This document shows, in pieces, positions 16,761 to 25,331 of a DNA stretch of 43,311 nt. The notes under the pieces were generated by a model. The model ran no database searches. It worked only from the letters and a program-made list of their open reading frames with translations, and was not told the DNA's origin. The DNA lies in IMG/VR virus record IMGVR_UViG_3300020579_000022, positions 1 to 43,311 of that record; one strand, written 5' to 3'. This stretch comes from a virus. The translations under genes and the position numbers were made by a program. Position 1 is the stretch's first letter, and every line of letters begins with the position of its first letter.

Positions 16761-16761
16761 G

Positions 16762-18390
16762 ATGCCTGGATTAATTCCTGACGCCACTGGACAACCGGGT
16801 GGGACCGGAATGGAAAATCCGTTTGGGATGGTTAACTCTCTTATGGATTTCCAGAATAAGGCTAACCAGAATAGAAAGTTTCAAGCGGAGTTCATGGCCA
16901 ATCAGGCATTGGGAGAGGTCATGGCCCATGCTCCGTCAATGGAGGAGGGGATTAGCACGGCGATGCAGAATCCACTGATTGCCGGATTTGGGACCGAAGG
17001 ACTGTTGAATGCTAGAAATGCTGCAATGGTACAGGCGCAGACGAGAATGATTGGAACACAAACTGCTGCTGCCAAAACTAGGCTGGGACAGGACTCATTT
17101 CTTAATGTAACAACAGCAGGTTTACAGGGTGCAGATGATCCTCAAAACTGGAATAAGTATTTTGATAATGCAATGAAGGGAGTTGATCCGGCTGCGATGG
17201 ATTTTGTTAAACCGAGAGTTGATGCGTTGAAAGAGGGGATTGCCGCGAAAATTCAAGGGCTGAATATGAATGATCCTGTTCAGAGAGCGCAGGCACAAAA
17301 AGCTATTCAGACGCTGGTGGCTGGTGGATTTGTTGGAGCAAATGGCGACATCAGCAGATTATCAGCAGTGCTGCCTAGCACCACAGTTGGTCCTGACAAT
17401 ATTCCAATTCGGGTGCCGTCTGGACTGGAACGTATACGGGGTGCGGTTGAGAGTCCAATTTCTGGGCAGGTGCCACAGACGCAGACTCCGCCGGAAGCTA
17501 CAACATTCACCAACTCGTCAACTGGAAATAGTGCTCCGGTTGATGTGTCGGGAGTCACTCCGTATCTGGTCAGGGATAGACAAGGGAGTCCGGTCGTCAC
17601 CACACAAGGGAGAAATGTTATCGATCAAGCCAAGTTTGGGGAGATGGATAAAAATCTCAAAGAACAGCATAGTGGGCCAGAGCTGATTGCATATAATGGT
17701 GATAGGGGAATGCTGAACAGCCTTGGCCAGATGCAAGCGTCTGCTGATGATTTGACGGCGCAAGGCGGTTTCACAGTTCCTGGACTGTTTGGCACGGCTA
17801 GAGGAGCCATCTCTAATGCGCTGGAAACTTTCGAAAATATCACTGGAACGAAGCTTACTGGGGATGCAGCACTGCCTGGCAAGAATGCGGATGTCCAGAC
17901 TATTAATAAGTGGGCACATGCCTTGCCATTCAGTTTGAAAAATGCGCTGGATGGGACTAACGGTCGAGGACTGGGTGTATTGATGGAGGCTGCGGCGGCA
18001 GTGCCAAGCATGGAGAACACGCCGTTAGCGTTTAAGGTGCTAACTACTGGATTGAAGGCGCTGGCTAATTGGGACATTGGGAAATATGAATTTAAGGAGA
18101 AGTATATAGCGCATCCGGGAAACAGCAGTGGGTCGCTGCTTGGATCGGACGTAGCTTACAATAAAATTTCAACTCCGCTTGCTGAGGCTCAAAGAGAGCT
18201 GGCGAAAGAGGGGATTGTGCTGGATGGAAGTCATATAAAATTTACTGATGACCAGCATTTGACGCAGGCGTATGAAAGAGGTCTGTTCGGAAGGCGAAAA
18301 GATAGTCCTGATGCTCCGGATGGCCCTGCAGAAAAAGCAATGGATGACATGTACGACGCTATGCACCCAGATCTGAAACCAAAAAAATAG
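16762..18390 (+). CDS. DNA ejection / internal virion protein 2
   Basis: 542 aa. The ATG at 16762 (one base after the upstream TGA) is chosen over a TTG-type start at 16708 because of the AGGAG site and coupling. Ala/Gln/Met-rich helical N-terminus (residues 30-190), a Pro/Thr/Ser linker near 240-290, and a mixed C-terminal half. Size, composition and position between two other helical, Ala-rich proteins fit the P22 gp20 / T7 gp15 class. No catalytic motif seen. Contact with the membrane channel is inference. Confidence 0.65.
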   Translation: MPGLIPDATGQPGGTGMENPFGMVNSLMDFQNKANQNRKFQAEFMANQALGEVMAHAPSMEEGISTAMQNPLIAGFGTEGLLNARNAAMVQAQTRMIGTQTAAAKTRLGQDSFLNVTTAGLQGADDPQNWNKYFDNAMKGVDPAAMDFVKPRVDALKEGIAAKIQGLNMNDPVQRAQAQKAIQTLVAGGFVGANGDISRLSAVLPSTTVGPDNIPIRVPSGLERIRGAVESPISGQVPQTQTPPEATTFTNSSTGNSAPVDVSGVTPYLVRDRQGSPVVTTQGRNVIDQAKFGEMDKNLKEQHSGPELIAYNGDRGMLNSLGQMQASADDLTAQGGFTVPGLFGTARGAISNALETFENITGTKLTGDAALPGKNADVQTINKWAHALPFSLKNALDGTNGRGLGVLMEAAAAVPSMENTPLAFKVLTTGLKALANWDIGKYEFKEKYIAHPGNSSGSLLGSDVAYNKISTPLAEAQRELAKEGIVLDGSHIKFTDDQHLTQAYERGLFGRRKDSPDAPDGPAEKAMDDMYDAMHPDLKPKK

Positions 18391-18397
18391 GTGAGCT

Positions 18398-20707
18398 ATG
18401 GCTGATAACCAACCGCCACTAACTGGGGCAGCCGCATTACGTGCCCAGCTTAAGCCACAGGTGCAGGAGCAAGCTCCGTCGGTGCCTGCAGAGCAGACAC
18501 CGCCACAAGATAATGCTCCGACTCCGGTGACTGGAGCGGCTGCTTTGCGCGCTCAATCTAAAGTGCCACTGCCTGGGGCTGATACATCGCAAAGTGGAGG
18601 TGACACGCCTAAGACTTGGGGAGATGTTATAAGGGGTGCGCCGAAACAGCTGTATCAAGGGGCAATTGAGGGCGGAGCTGGGATGCTAGGGCTGCCCGCC
18701 ATAGCAGAACATGCAATAGGTGCCGGACTTTCGAAGGCTGGAATTAATATTCCGGATAATGCACTGACACGGTTTCTCGCCCCGAAGACGTCGGCTGAGA
18801 TGCTGGGGAACGCTCAGGAAAGTATTGGATATGATCCGACTCAGCCAAAAGATCTCAGCAGTCAGATGATTAGGGGAGCTGGGCAAGCTACTGCTTCGTT
18901 GCCGTTGGGCGAGGCGATGGGGATGGCTCGCGGAGCTAATCTAGGTTACACTTATCTGCCAGCGGCTATCGGCGATGTGTGGCACCACGAAACCGGCATG
19001 AATCCACTGTGGGCAAGTTTGCCTGCTGCGCTTACGGGGACGGGTTTTGCAAGGCTGTGGGGGGAGTCGAGTGCGAGGCAAGCGGCAACTCAGGCTGCGG
19101 AGCAGGCGGCAAAGGAACAGGCAGAAGCCACTGCGGCTAGACAAGCTCATGAGGCCGTAGCACCTGATGAGTCACAGCTGCAGAAAGCACAGACAAGAGG
19201 GACTAAGCAGGTAGCAAGGGCCTTTAAAGAGGGTTCGGAGGCGGATATTGCGAAGGCACACGACATTCAGACTACAGCGACTGACACGCAATTACAGGGC
19301 GCTCATACGGGAGCAGACATAGACCGAGAGGCTGTTGCATCTCAGTTGGGGACGTCGAAGACGCTGGAAGAGGGTACGGGGAAGATGCAGGATCAGGCCC
19401 GACAGTGGTTAGATAAGGAATATAAGAAGAAGCTGGGAGATGCTGAAGATGGATTGTTCTATAAAGACCCAGCTGATCACAGTCAAGGTACGCTGATCCC
19501 GCAGGATGCACTGGGGGATGCGACTAATCTTAAAAACTCTATTGAGCATTCTTATGTTATGGGGGCAGGGGTAGAGGGAGAGCCAATCGCCTCAATGTTT
19601 AGGAGCAGGCTGCCAGAAGCAGTTAATGCTAAGCTGGATATGCTGGCACAAAAACAAGGGCTGCCTGCAGGGCAAGCGCCTAAATTTACATTTGCGGATC
19701 TGAGGAATATCAGGTCTGCAATTGGTGATGCAATAGGTGATCCTTCAATACTTTCTAGTATTGGGGTGAAGAAATTGAATGAGATGTATAAGGGGGTAAG
19801 TGATGATATGAGAGCAGCTGTTGGTAATAGTGCTGGGCAGGAAGGGCTGAATGCGTTTGACAAGTTTAATAAGGAGGCGAGTCGTATTTTCGGTGTGGCG
19901 GGGAATGTAGGCGAGAACATTGCTACGACAACGAACGCTGCTAGAGAGACGATTACTCCTAAGATGTTGGCGGATAATAAGGGATTGTGGAATGACAGCA
20001 CAAAAATAAATCAGCTGCGCTCGGAGCCGACTCTGGATAAGGGGGTCAATGAAGTGGCAGCTTCTAAGTTGAGGGCGGGTGGCAGAGATGCTGAGACAGC
20101 TTATGATGAGCTGCCAGAAGCAAAGGCTGCGATGTTTGGACAGCAAGCACCTGCGCTGGATGCTATTACGGCTAAGAGAACAGCGGCTGAGAGTGCTGCT
20201 GCAGATGCAAAAACGGCTGCCGAGAATCAGCGAAAACAGATGTTAAAAGATACTGTTACTGGTAAACAGGAGATTAGTGAGCATGGGGCTGCCCTGAGGG
20301 ATGTGGATATTGCGACGAGAGGTAAGACTAAAATTGCATTAAGTCAGGCAGAGGAGAATGCTAAGACGAAAACACAGCAGTTGACTGCTTGGGCTAAGGA
20401 ACTTCAGAGGAGGGCTACGTCAGTTGGCGGAAGAGAGTTTCCGTTCTGGATTAGGAATATGCCTTCACTGGCAAGCGGTTATCTGGGAGGACAGCATTTG
20501 TTGAATGAGTTTGGGATGCAAATGCCCGACTGGGGCTCTCAGCTAATGAGTGGCGCAGCTGGTCTTGGTGCTTATGGGATGACACAGGGGGCTAAAGAAC
20601 TTTACCAAAATCCTCATGCAGTTAGAAATTTGCTTCAAGCCGGGACTGCCTCTGCATCTCCACCAGCTCCTAATAAGCTGGGCTTCAGCGTGACAAAAAA
20701 TCAATGA
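18398..20707 (+). CDS. DNA ejection / internal virion protein 3 (large)
   Basis: 769 aa, ATG after TAGGTGAGCT. The N-terminus holds a duplicated short motif: TGAAALRAQLKPQ at residues 9-21 and TGAAALRAQSKVP near 45-57. Residues 70-230 include Gly/Ala hydrophobic stretches that could insert in membranes. About 230-330 is a long Ala/Gln/Glu coiled-coil region (AATQAAEQAAKEQAEATAARQA). About 570-650 is another helical Ala/Lys stretch. This fits P22 gp16-like ejection proteins. No lytic transglycosylase motif was seen. Its stop overlaps the next ATG (ATGA). Confidence 0.65.
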   Translation: MADNQPPLTGAAALRAQLKPQVQEQAPSVPAEQTPPQDNAPTPVTGAAALRAQSKVPLPGADTSQSGGDTPKTWGDVIRGAPKQLYQGAIEGGAGMLGLPAIAEHAIGAGLSKAGINIPDNALTRFLAPKTSAEMLGNAQESIGYDPTQPKDLSSQMIRGAGQATASLPLGEAMGMARGANLGYTYLPAAIGDVWHHETGMNPLWASLPAALTGTGFARLWGESSARQAATQAAEQAAKEQAEATAARQAHEAVAPDESQLQKAQTRGTKQVARAFKEGSEADIAKAHDIQTTATDTQLQGAHTGADIDREAVASQLGTSKTLEEGTGKMQDQARQWLDKEYKKKLGDAEDGLFYKDPADHSQGTLIPQDALGDATNLKNSIEHSYVMGAGVEGEPIASMFRSRLPEAVNAKLDMLAQKQGLPAGQAPKFTFADLRNIRSAIGDAIGDPSILSSIGVKKLNEMYKGVSDDMRAAVGNSAGQEGLNAFDKFNKEASRIFGVAGNVGENIATTTNAARETITPKMLADNKGLWNDSTKINQLRSEPTLDKGVNEVAASKLRAGGRDAETAYDELPEAKAAMFGQQAPALDAITAKRTAAESAAADAKTAAENQRKQMLKDTVTGKQEISEHGAALRDVDIATRGKTKIALSQAEENAKTKTQQLTAWAKELQRRATSVGGREFPFWIRNMPSLASGYLGGQHLLNEFGMQMPDWGSQLMSGAAGLGAYGMTQGAKELYQNPHAVRNLLQAGTASASPPAPNKLGFSVTKNQ

Positions 20708-20958
20708 GACATGCGCTGTCAAGGAGGCAGCGTGAATGCCTGCTGTGGATTGCGCGCGGGAAGACATATGATGAGATAGCAGCCATCGAAAAGCTCTCAT
20801 TCGGCTCGATCAAAAGTTATTTGGACTCCGCTAGATATAAGTTGAACGCAGTTAATTTGCCACAGGCTGTGGCTATTGCAGTGGCTACAGGTGTTCTCCG
20901 GTATGATGAGCTGCAATTGGAGAATAGATCTACAGGAAGGGATATTATGATTGTTTAG
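20704..20958 (+). CDS. Solo LuxR-type HTH protein
   Basis: 84 aa; ATG overlaps the stop of the ejection gene (ATGA 20704-20707). Residues 4-62 are a LuxR/GerE-type HTH: LSRRQRECLLWIARGKTYDEIA, then SFGSIKSYLDSARYKLNAVNLPQAVAIAVATGVL. The canonical order of the T/SxRExECLxxxxxGKxxxEIAxxLxxSxxTVKxHxxxxxxKLxxxNRxQAVxxA pattern is kept. There is no sensor or receiver domain, so it resembles the HTH tails of quorum-sensing regulators. As the last gene of the late operon it may regulate late genes or host quorum-controlled genes. It overlaps the convergent replication gene by 14 bp. Confidence 0.8.
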   Translation: MRHALSRRQRECLLWIARGKTYDEIAAIEKLSFGSIKSYLDSARYKLNAVNLPQAVAIAVATGVLRYDELQLENRSTGRDIMIV

Positions 20959-22132
20959 GTGACTTGCCTGTTACACGCCAAGTGCCGTCCTCCCTTCGGA
21001 CGAAGGTGCCGATAGCCTCCATAGATAAGAGGATTGACTTAATCTTTTGGGCAGGTACTTTCCTGACAAGCCAAGTTATTAGAGTGTTGTCTGTTATTGG
21101 TTTGCCGTCGGTCTGTGATTTTAGGGCAAACGCATAGAGCCCCAGCATATGATCGAAGTCTGAGTTCTGCTCCTTCATATTCTCAAAGACTTCTGGCATC
21201 ACCGTCTCAGCTTCGAGGAGCCAATTGATGGCACGCTCGACGTGAGACACATTAATAGTCATACCGGGGCTTTCACTCATTGAAGCTACCATTGAAAGTT
21301 TGAGTGCATGAAGGGTGCGGGTCTCATTATAGTAGAGGAGGTGGTGATGAGTCGGACGTGGATATGCTCCGTCCTCATTATCCCATTCTTGGAGAAGGGA
21401 TATGGCCTCCTCATTAAATTGCATTTCTCCGTGGATTGTACTGATCTCATGAAGCCGTTTGCATATTGCGTTTTTAAGCTGTTCGTCGAGGGGTGGCGCG
21501 CTAAAGAGAGTTTGTTTCTCCGCGTTGCGGTTCCAGATTAGGATTGTGCGGCGAAGAAAGCCCTGGTCAGCACCCTCCTTTAGGAGCACTTTGTTCATGA
21601 CGTCTGGCTGATAGCCGAGAAGAGCTGTCATGAGGGGGGCTTTGATTTTCGTTTTGCCGTGCCCTCGGCGCTCCTCTTCATAGTCATCCGGAGCGTTATA
21701 AATTTTGGTGAGAAATGAGAGGAGGGAGGGATCGTAGGTCGAGAAGAAGTCAGAAAACTCCTCCACCGGGAGAAGGAGGCAGTTGTATTGGTAGGAGGGG
21801 ATGCCGTTCTGGGTGGCTTTCGAAAGAGCATCTACGAGAGCTGCTTTGGTTGCGTTGTCTACGCCCACATAGAAGTCAGGAATTTGTAGTTCGTTTAAAG
21901 TGGCTCTCCAGAGACGACGCACGCTATCAATTACGCTCTTGCCGCTACCTGGAGGGCCGGCGAGCATAATGTATAGGTTCGGATAGTTGACGTAAGCGTC
22001 GTTCTTCGTAAAGACTCGACGCTCCATTGCGCCCGCTACTAAAGTGATCCCTGCCCACTTCCTATATAAAGGACTGGTACGAAAGCCCTTCGTGTACAGT
22101 GTAAACTGATCGACCAGATCTCCCGATGGCAC
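20945..22132 (-). CDS. DUF3987-like replicative helicase/ATPase
   Basis: 395 aa, GTG start with GGGAGG upstream. Walker A GPPGSGKS at residues 59-66 after a hydrophobic strand (YIMLAG). A Walker B-type strand LLLPVEEFSDFF lies near 125, and a later segment DQGFLRRTILIW near 200 includes a plausible arginine finger. The layout matches DUF3987 proteins, DnaB/RecA-fold ATPases that serve as helicases next to phage polymerases. It lies directly downstream of the polymerase, 15 nt away. It lacks a primase domain. The C-terminus reads like a winged-helix tail (ITWLVRKVPAQKIKSILLSMEAIGTF). Confidence 0.7.
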   Translation of the reverse strand: MPSGDLVDQFTLYTKGFRTSPLYRKWAGITLVAGAMERRVFTKNDAYVNYPNLYIMLAGPPGSGKSVIDSVRRLWRATLNELQIPDFYVGVDNATKAALVDALSKATQNGIPSYQYNCLLLPVEEFSDFFSTYDPSLLSFLTKIYNAPDDYEEERRGHGKTKIKAPLMTALLGYQPDVMNKVLLKEGADQGFLRRTILIWNRNAEKQTLFSAPPLDEQLKNAICKRLHEISTIHGEMQFNEEAISLLQEWDNEDGAYPRPTHHHLLYYNETRTLHALKLSMVASMSESPGMTINVSHVERAINWLLEAETVMPEVFENMKEQNSDFDHMLGLYAFALKSQTDGKPITDNTLITWLVRKVPAQKIKSILLSMEAIGTFVRREDGTWRVTGKSPKQS

Positions 22133-22147
22133 GACAACTCACCCTCC

Positions 22148-23680
22148 CTACAGTCGTTCTAAGCCTGACGGCCTAGAACGCCTGTCATGCGTTCCCCTCC
22201 TCCACTTGAGTAATCCAGCCGGGTTGTTTCCCGACTCCGGTGCCCAGTTCCACCCGACCTTGGCGGCTCCAGGCGCGATATAAGCTCTTTGACTCTTCGA
22301 GTCAAAGAGCTTAATTTCATTCAACAGTTCTAAGACTGCTGTGATAAGTTCGTCCGCATCTTTATCATCTTCACGGAATTGAAAGGTGATGGAGTCGTGT
22401 GTCTGAGCTAATAGCTGAATGCGATCTCCGAGTCTAGCCCATGCCAACCAGAGCCAGAGATTTGTGCGTTCAGCCGTCATATTCTGGGGAACGAATGCAA
22501 TTGCCTCCCTTAGTGTGGCATCACTCCTATGATCTCCAAAGAAGTGACGCTGCCTTCCGAATGGTGTCGTAATGGAGCCGACCGTCTGAAGCCGGTCGGC
22601 TATCCAGTTCCAGTATTGGCGAAGAGCTGGATAAGCTGGGCGAATGTTGTTCTTGGCGTCTCCTCTACAATAGCGCGCCTGAAACTCCACACAGACTTTC
22701 ATGGGGAGCTTTAAGACACGGCTCATTGTCCATGCTGTTCCGTTGTAGTTGGTGAGGTGGCCTCCTCGCTTGGCCAAGTCACGCATTGTCCAATCGCGGT
22801 AGACGGGTATGCGTTCAGCCAGCTGGCGGCAACCAGCGGGATCGGCTGGCCAAGGCTGATCTGGCCATATAAGTCTGCAGTTGTTGGTGTGGAAGTCTCC
22901 CGACTCGCAAGAATCCAACAGAGACCAGTCCCCAAACAAACACCCGCAGAGAAACCCAACATCACGAGCCTCCACCTGCTCAAGGTCAATCGAGCAGAGT
23001 TTCCAACCTGGATCTGATATGAAGACTCGGCGGAGTTCTGGAGCAATATTTTGAGCGTTTCCGCCTGTGCCGAGGACTGAAGTTGAAGATGAAAGACGGC
23101 CTGTTTCAGTTCCGCCGATATTGTACGAAGTTCTATGTCGTCCATCTTCGTCTATCTCCTCAGTGAGGACATCCAACTGCTTATAGAGATCGCGGCATGA
23201 AAGGATGAGGGAGACAATTGGTCGAGCATACATATACTCGTCTATCTTCTCTAGGGCCTCCCGATTGACTGACAGTCTACGCTCTCCCTTAAAGGAAAGC
23301 CAGATCTCGGGGATCTTCATTGTCTTATAGAAGAAGTCTGATAACTGGGTGTGGGATCGGGGGTTAAGTTCTTTACCCCATACATGCTGAGCTAATATGT
23401 TCAGCACCTGTCGCGAAGCAGCAACTTGCTGCTTCACTGCAAGCTCCATTCGGTACCGATCCAGTCCATCAATGAGGAAGCCGTGAAGAGCCATCTCCAG
23501 GAGGGGAGCTTGAAGCGCCCTCTCAAAGGAGTAGATTGGCTCCGCACCGCCCGGATGTTCCTTGTTGATGTTCTCCAGGATCTCTAGTGTGAGCATGGAG
23601 TCGAGCGCACAATAGGTCTGATGCTGCTCTTCAATATTCAGCCTGCCAGGTTCTATTGTAGCTGTCTGGATGACTGGCAT
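22148..23680 (-). CDS. DNA polymerase, family A (polymerase half of a split enzyme)
   Basis: 510 aa; ATG at 23680 after TGAGGCTGAG. Polymerase motifs in order: TGRLSS at 193-198; motif A CSIDLEQVEARD (D232); motif B RDLAKRGGHLTNYNG (R300, K304, H308, Y312); motif C QTHDSI (H428, D429). His occupies the O-helix position of E. coli Pol I Phe762, as in some phage polymerases with an HGTNYG-type motif. The N-terminus contains YCALDSMLTLEIL (Y23, D27), which is the ExoIII motif of a 3'-5' exonuclease. ExoI and ExoII are missing here and are found in the UDG-exonuclease gene at 24165. The enzyme therefore looks split inside the exonuclease domain. Replicates the phage genome. Confidence 0.88.
   Translation of the reverse strand: MPVIQTATIEPGRLNIEEQHQTYCALDSMLTLEILENINKEHPGGAEPIYSFERALQAPLLEMALHGFLIDGLDRYRMELAVKQQVAASRQVLNILAQHVWGKELNPRSHTQLSDFFYKTMKIPEIWLSFKGERRLSVNREALEKIDEYMYARPIVSLILSCRDLYKQLDVLTEEIDEDGRHRTSYNIGGTETGRLSSSTSVLGTGGNAQNIAPELRRVFISDPGWKLCSIDLEQVEARDVGFLCGCLFGDWSLLDSCESGDFHTNNCRLIWPDQPWPADPAGCRQLAERIPVYRDWTMRDLAKRGGHLTNYNGTAWTMSRVLKLPMKVCVEFQARYCRGDAKNNIRPAYPALRQYWNWIADRLQTVGSITTPFGRQRHFFGDHRSDATLREAIAFVPQNMTAERTNLWLWLAWARLGDRIQLLAQTHDSITFQFREDDKDADELITAVLELLNEIKLFDSKSQRAYIAPGAAKVGWNWAPESGNNPAGLLKWRRGTHDRRSRPSGLERL
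22155..22180 (-). repeat. Hairpin at end of polymerase gene
   Basis: 11-bp stem with one mismatch (CGTTCTAAGCC / GGCCTAGAACG on the + strand), loop TGAC, over the last codons of the polymerase gene. Confidence 0.6.
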
Positions 23681-23686
23681 CTCAGC

Positions 23687-23742
23687 CTCAAAAAACTAAA
23701 GTTTTTTGAGTCTGAATAAGCTTTAGCTTATTCAGACTCAAA
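23687..23742 (-). repeat. Two overlapping hairpins between DUF1937 and polymerase genes
   Basis: 10-bp stem CTCAAAAAAC / GTTTTTTGAG with loop TAAA (23687-23710). It partly shares bases with a 17-bp perfect stem (23705-23721 / 23726-23742), loop TTTA. The two cannot form fully at the same time, so they are alternative structures. On the coding strand the TGA stop of the DUF1937 gene is at the base of the longer stem. Confidence 0.85.
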
Positions 23743-24172
23743 GTAATCTTGTCCAGTTCAAGGTCACTTCATCTCCTTGGTATGTGGGAGGCGGATCTAG
23801 CGCCCACACTGGACAACCAATCATTTTGCTATAATCCAGTTCTTTCCGCACTCCTTTTGATTGAGCCCAATTGGGAAAACAAAGGAGGATTACTCCTCTG
23901 GAGCGGAATATCATGTGGCGGTTATGTTCATTCCAAAACTCCGCATCTGTTGGCATGTTATATGTTTGTGCCATGTCATGATAGTGAATGATGGGGGCAT
24001 ATACAGTTAGTTTACGTTTTGTTAAAAGAGCTGCTAAAGCTAAATGCTCTTTGTAGCGCTCCATTATGTTGTCGGAATAGGGACCGGCCATGTACCAGTA
24101 GCCTTCCCCAGGTGCGGGATGTTGAGTCGAATCTTGTAAAGCAAGATTCGACTCAAGAGGATGGTCACTCAT
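23738..24172 (-). CDS. DUF1937 / nucleoside 2-deoxyribosyltransferase-like protein
   Basis: 144 aa, start overlapping the UDG-exonuclease stop, with GGGAGAAAAACTAG upstream. Residues 27-33 YMAGPYS, then VYAPIIHYHDMAQTYNMPTDAEFW, an NEHNRHMIFRSRGVILL segment and SKGVRKELDYSKMIGCPVWAL. These match DUF1937, a Rossmann-like group related to nucleoside deoxyribosyltransferases. A role in nucleotide metabolism is likely but unproven. The conserved part starts at residue 25. The first 24 residues are encoded across a 15-bp hairpin and look like an added extension. The gene separates the two halves of the polymerase and is flanked by hairpins on both sides. Confidence 0.7.
   Translation of the reverse strand: MSDHPLESNLALQDSTQHPAPGEGYWYMAGPYSDNIMERYKEHLALAALLTKRKLTVYAPIIHYHDMAQTYNMPTDAEFWNEHNRHMIFRSRGVILLCFPNWAQSKGVRKELDYSKMIGCPVWALDPPPTYQGDEVTLNWTRLL
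24122..24156 (-). repeat. 15-bp perfect hairpin at 5' end of DUF1937 gene
   Basis: TTGAGTCGAATCTTG / CAAGATTCGACTCAA with loop TAAAG on the + strand. Translated as residues about 6-17 of the DUF1937 protein. Confidence 0.9.
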
Positions 24173-25331
24173 CTAGTTTTTCTCCCTTCACTTTGGTTGC
24201 ACGATGCCGACCCATCAGCTTCCAGCTAGCTTCGTTGGTGTAGATGGAGCCTAGGAAACCGAGACTCTTCTGAACTTCTGGGTAAAGCGAATGGTGTAGC
24301 AGCATGGTGTCCTCACGAGCACAATGCAGTTTGAAACCCATTCTAATAAAATACTGCATGTCATACATACCATTCTGGAAAACAAGTGGGCGTCCACACT
24401 CCAAGAGGATCTGGACACATGCCCAGGCTTGAAGCTCTTCTTCAACCGTACCCCAGTAGTTGTGCGTACCAGCCTTGTTACGGAACGGAATGGTAATGGA
24501 AAACTGAGAATTGTGGGCGAAGCTGATGCAGGTGATTAGCGGACCTGCTGTCTCACAGTCTACGGCTAGAGGAGATGACCAAGAAATGATACCCCTAGTA
24601 AAATTTATAACTTCTTCCAGAGTTGGGTTAATGATGGCTTTACGCTCGGGCCGGATCACTCGGGGATGGGATGTTTCGCGCCAGGCTTTAATGAAGTCGG
24701 CCATGCAGATGATACGCCACTCACGGCGTCCACGTCCAGGCAGGACTGCGGATGGATGGTAAGTGGGGAGGATTTTTACTCCCGGAGCAACCCCTCCTGA
24801 CGAGCCCACTGTCGCAGTGCCACGGACATTGCTAATGTCAGTTCTTCCAAGGAGGGCCCAGGTCGCGATAGCTCCAGCCGCAATGATACACGTTGGTCTG
24901 GTTTGCTCGAGTTCGGCTCGGAGACGGTCAAGCTCACCCAAATACTCCGTTTTGAGATAGGCAAGTTTGCCACGTCCGAGCGGGGGAAGTTGAGGATAGT
25001 CATTGGGAAGCTCCTTCTTGGAGCATAGGAGGAAGTCGAAGTCATTGTTTGGTGGACGGAGTGCGGCCACATTGGTCAGACCAATTCCGGCCTCCTTGGC
25101 CCATACATTTCGCATCTGATGCCAGCCGGAGCGTCCAAGAGCGAACCGGAAGTCAGCCGTGTATTTGTTGGCTGGAATGGTTTCTAGAAGAATGCGAGAT
25201 AGTTCGGCTCCGGCTATTCCGCAGAAGGGAATACCGCCTGTCTGTTCTTCGGACTCGCCCCATGCCTCGCCGATAATGACTAGGCGCGGTTCACGGGAGC
25301 CAGCCCACCCGGCAAAAGGGGGACATGTCAT
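24165..25331 (-). CDS. Uracil-DNA glycosylase fused to 3'-5' exonuclease (N-terminal half of split polymerase)
   Basis: 388 aa; ATG at 25331 overlaps the upstream stop (ATGA). Residues 1-215 are a family-4/5-like uracil-DNA glycosylase: LVIIGEAWGESEEQTGGIPF (18-37), then GAELSRILLE, and LPTYHPSAVL (188-197) with the HPS motif. Residues 250-388 are a DnaQ-fold exonuclease: ExoI AVDCE (D258, E260) and ExoII VFQNGMYDMQYF (D324), then EDTMLLHHSLYPEVQKSLGF. ExoIII is absent and found in the polymerase gene. Related phages often carry UDG, exonuclease and polymerase as one chain. Likely removes uracil and proofreads in a complex with the polymerase. No separate [4Fe-4S] cysteine set is evident. Confidence 0.8.
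   Translation of the reverse strand: MTCPPFAGWAGSREPRLVIIGEAWGESEEQTGGIPFCGIAGAELSRILLETIPANKYTADFRFALGRSGWHQMRNVWAKEAGIGLTNVAALRPPNNDFDFLLCSKKELPNDYPQLPPLGRGKLAYLKTEYLGELDRLRAELEQTRPTCIIAAGAIATWALLGRTDISNVRGTATVGSSGGVAPGVKILPTYHPSAVLPGRGRREWRIICMADFIKAWRETSHPRVIRPERKAIINPTLEEVINFTRGIISWSSPLAVDCETAGPLITCISFAHNSQFSITIPFRNKAGTHNYWGTVEEELQAWACVQILLECGRPLVFQNGMYDMQYFIRMGFKLHCAREDTMLLHHSLYPEVQKSLGFLGSIYTNEASWKLMGRHRATKVKGEKLDE

Noticed and set aside
16708-16761. Longer N-terminus for the second ejection protein
   Set aside because: The added residues are the shifted reading of the preceding gene's end and the hairpin. The AGGAG site and one-base gap favour the ATG at 16762.
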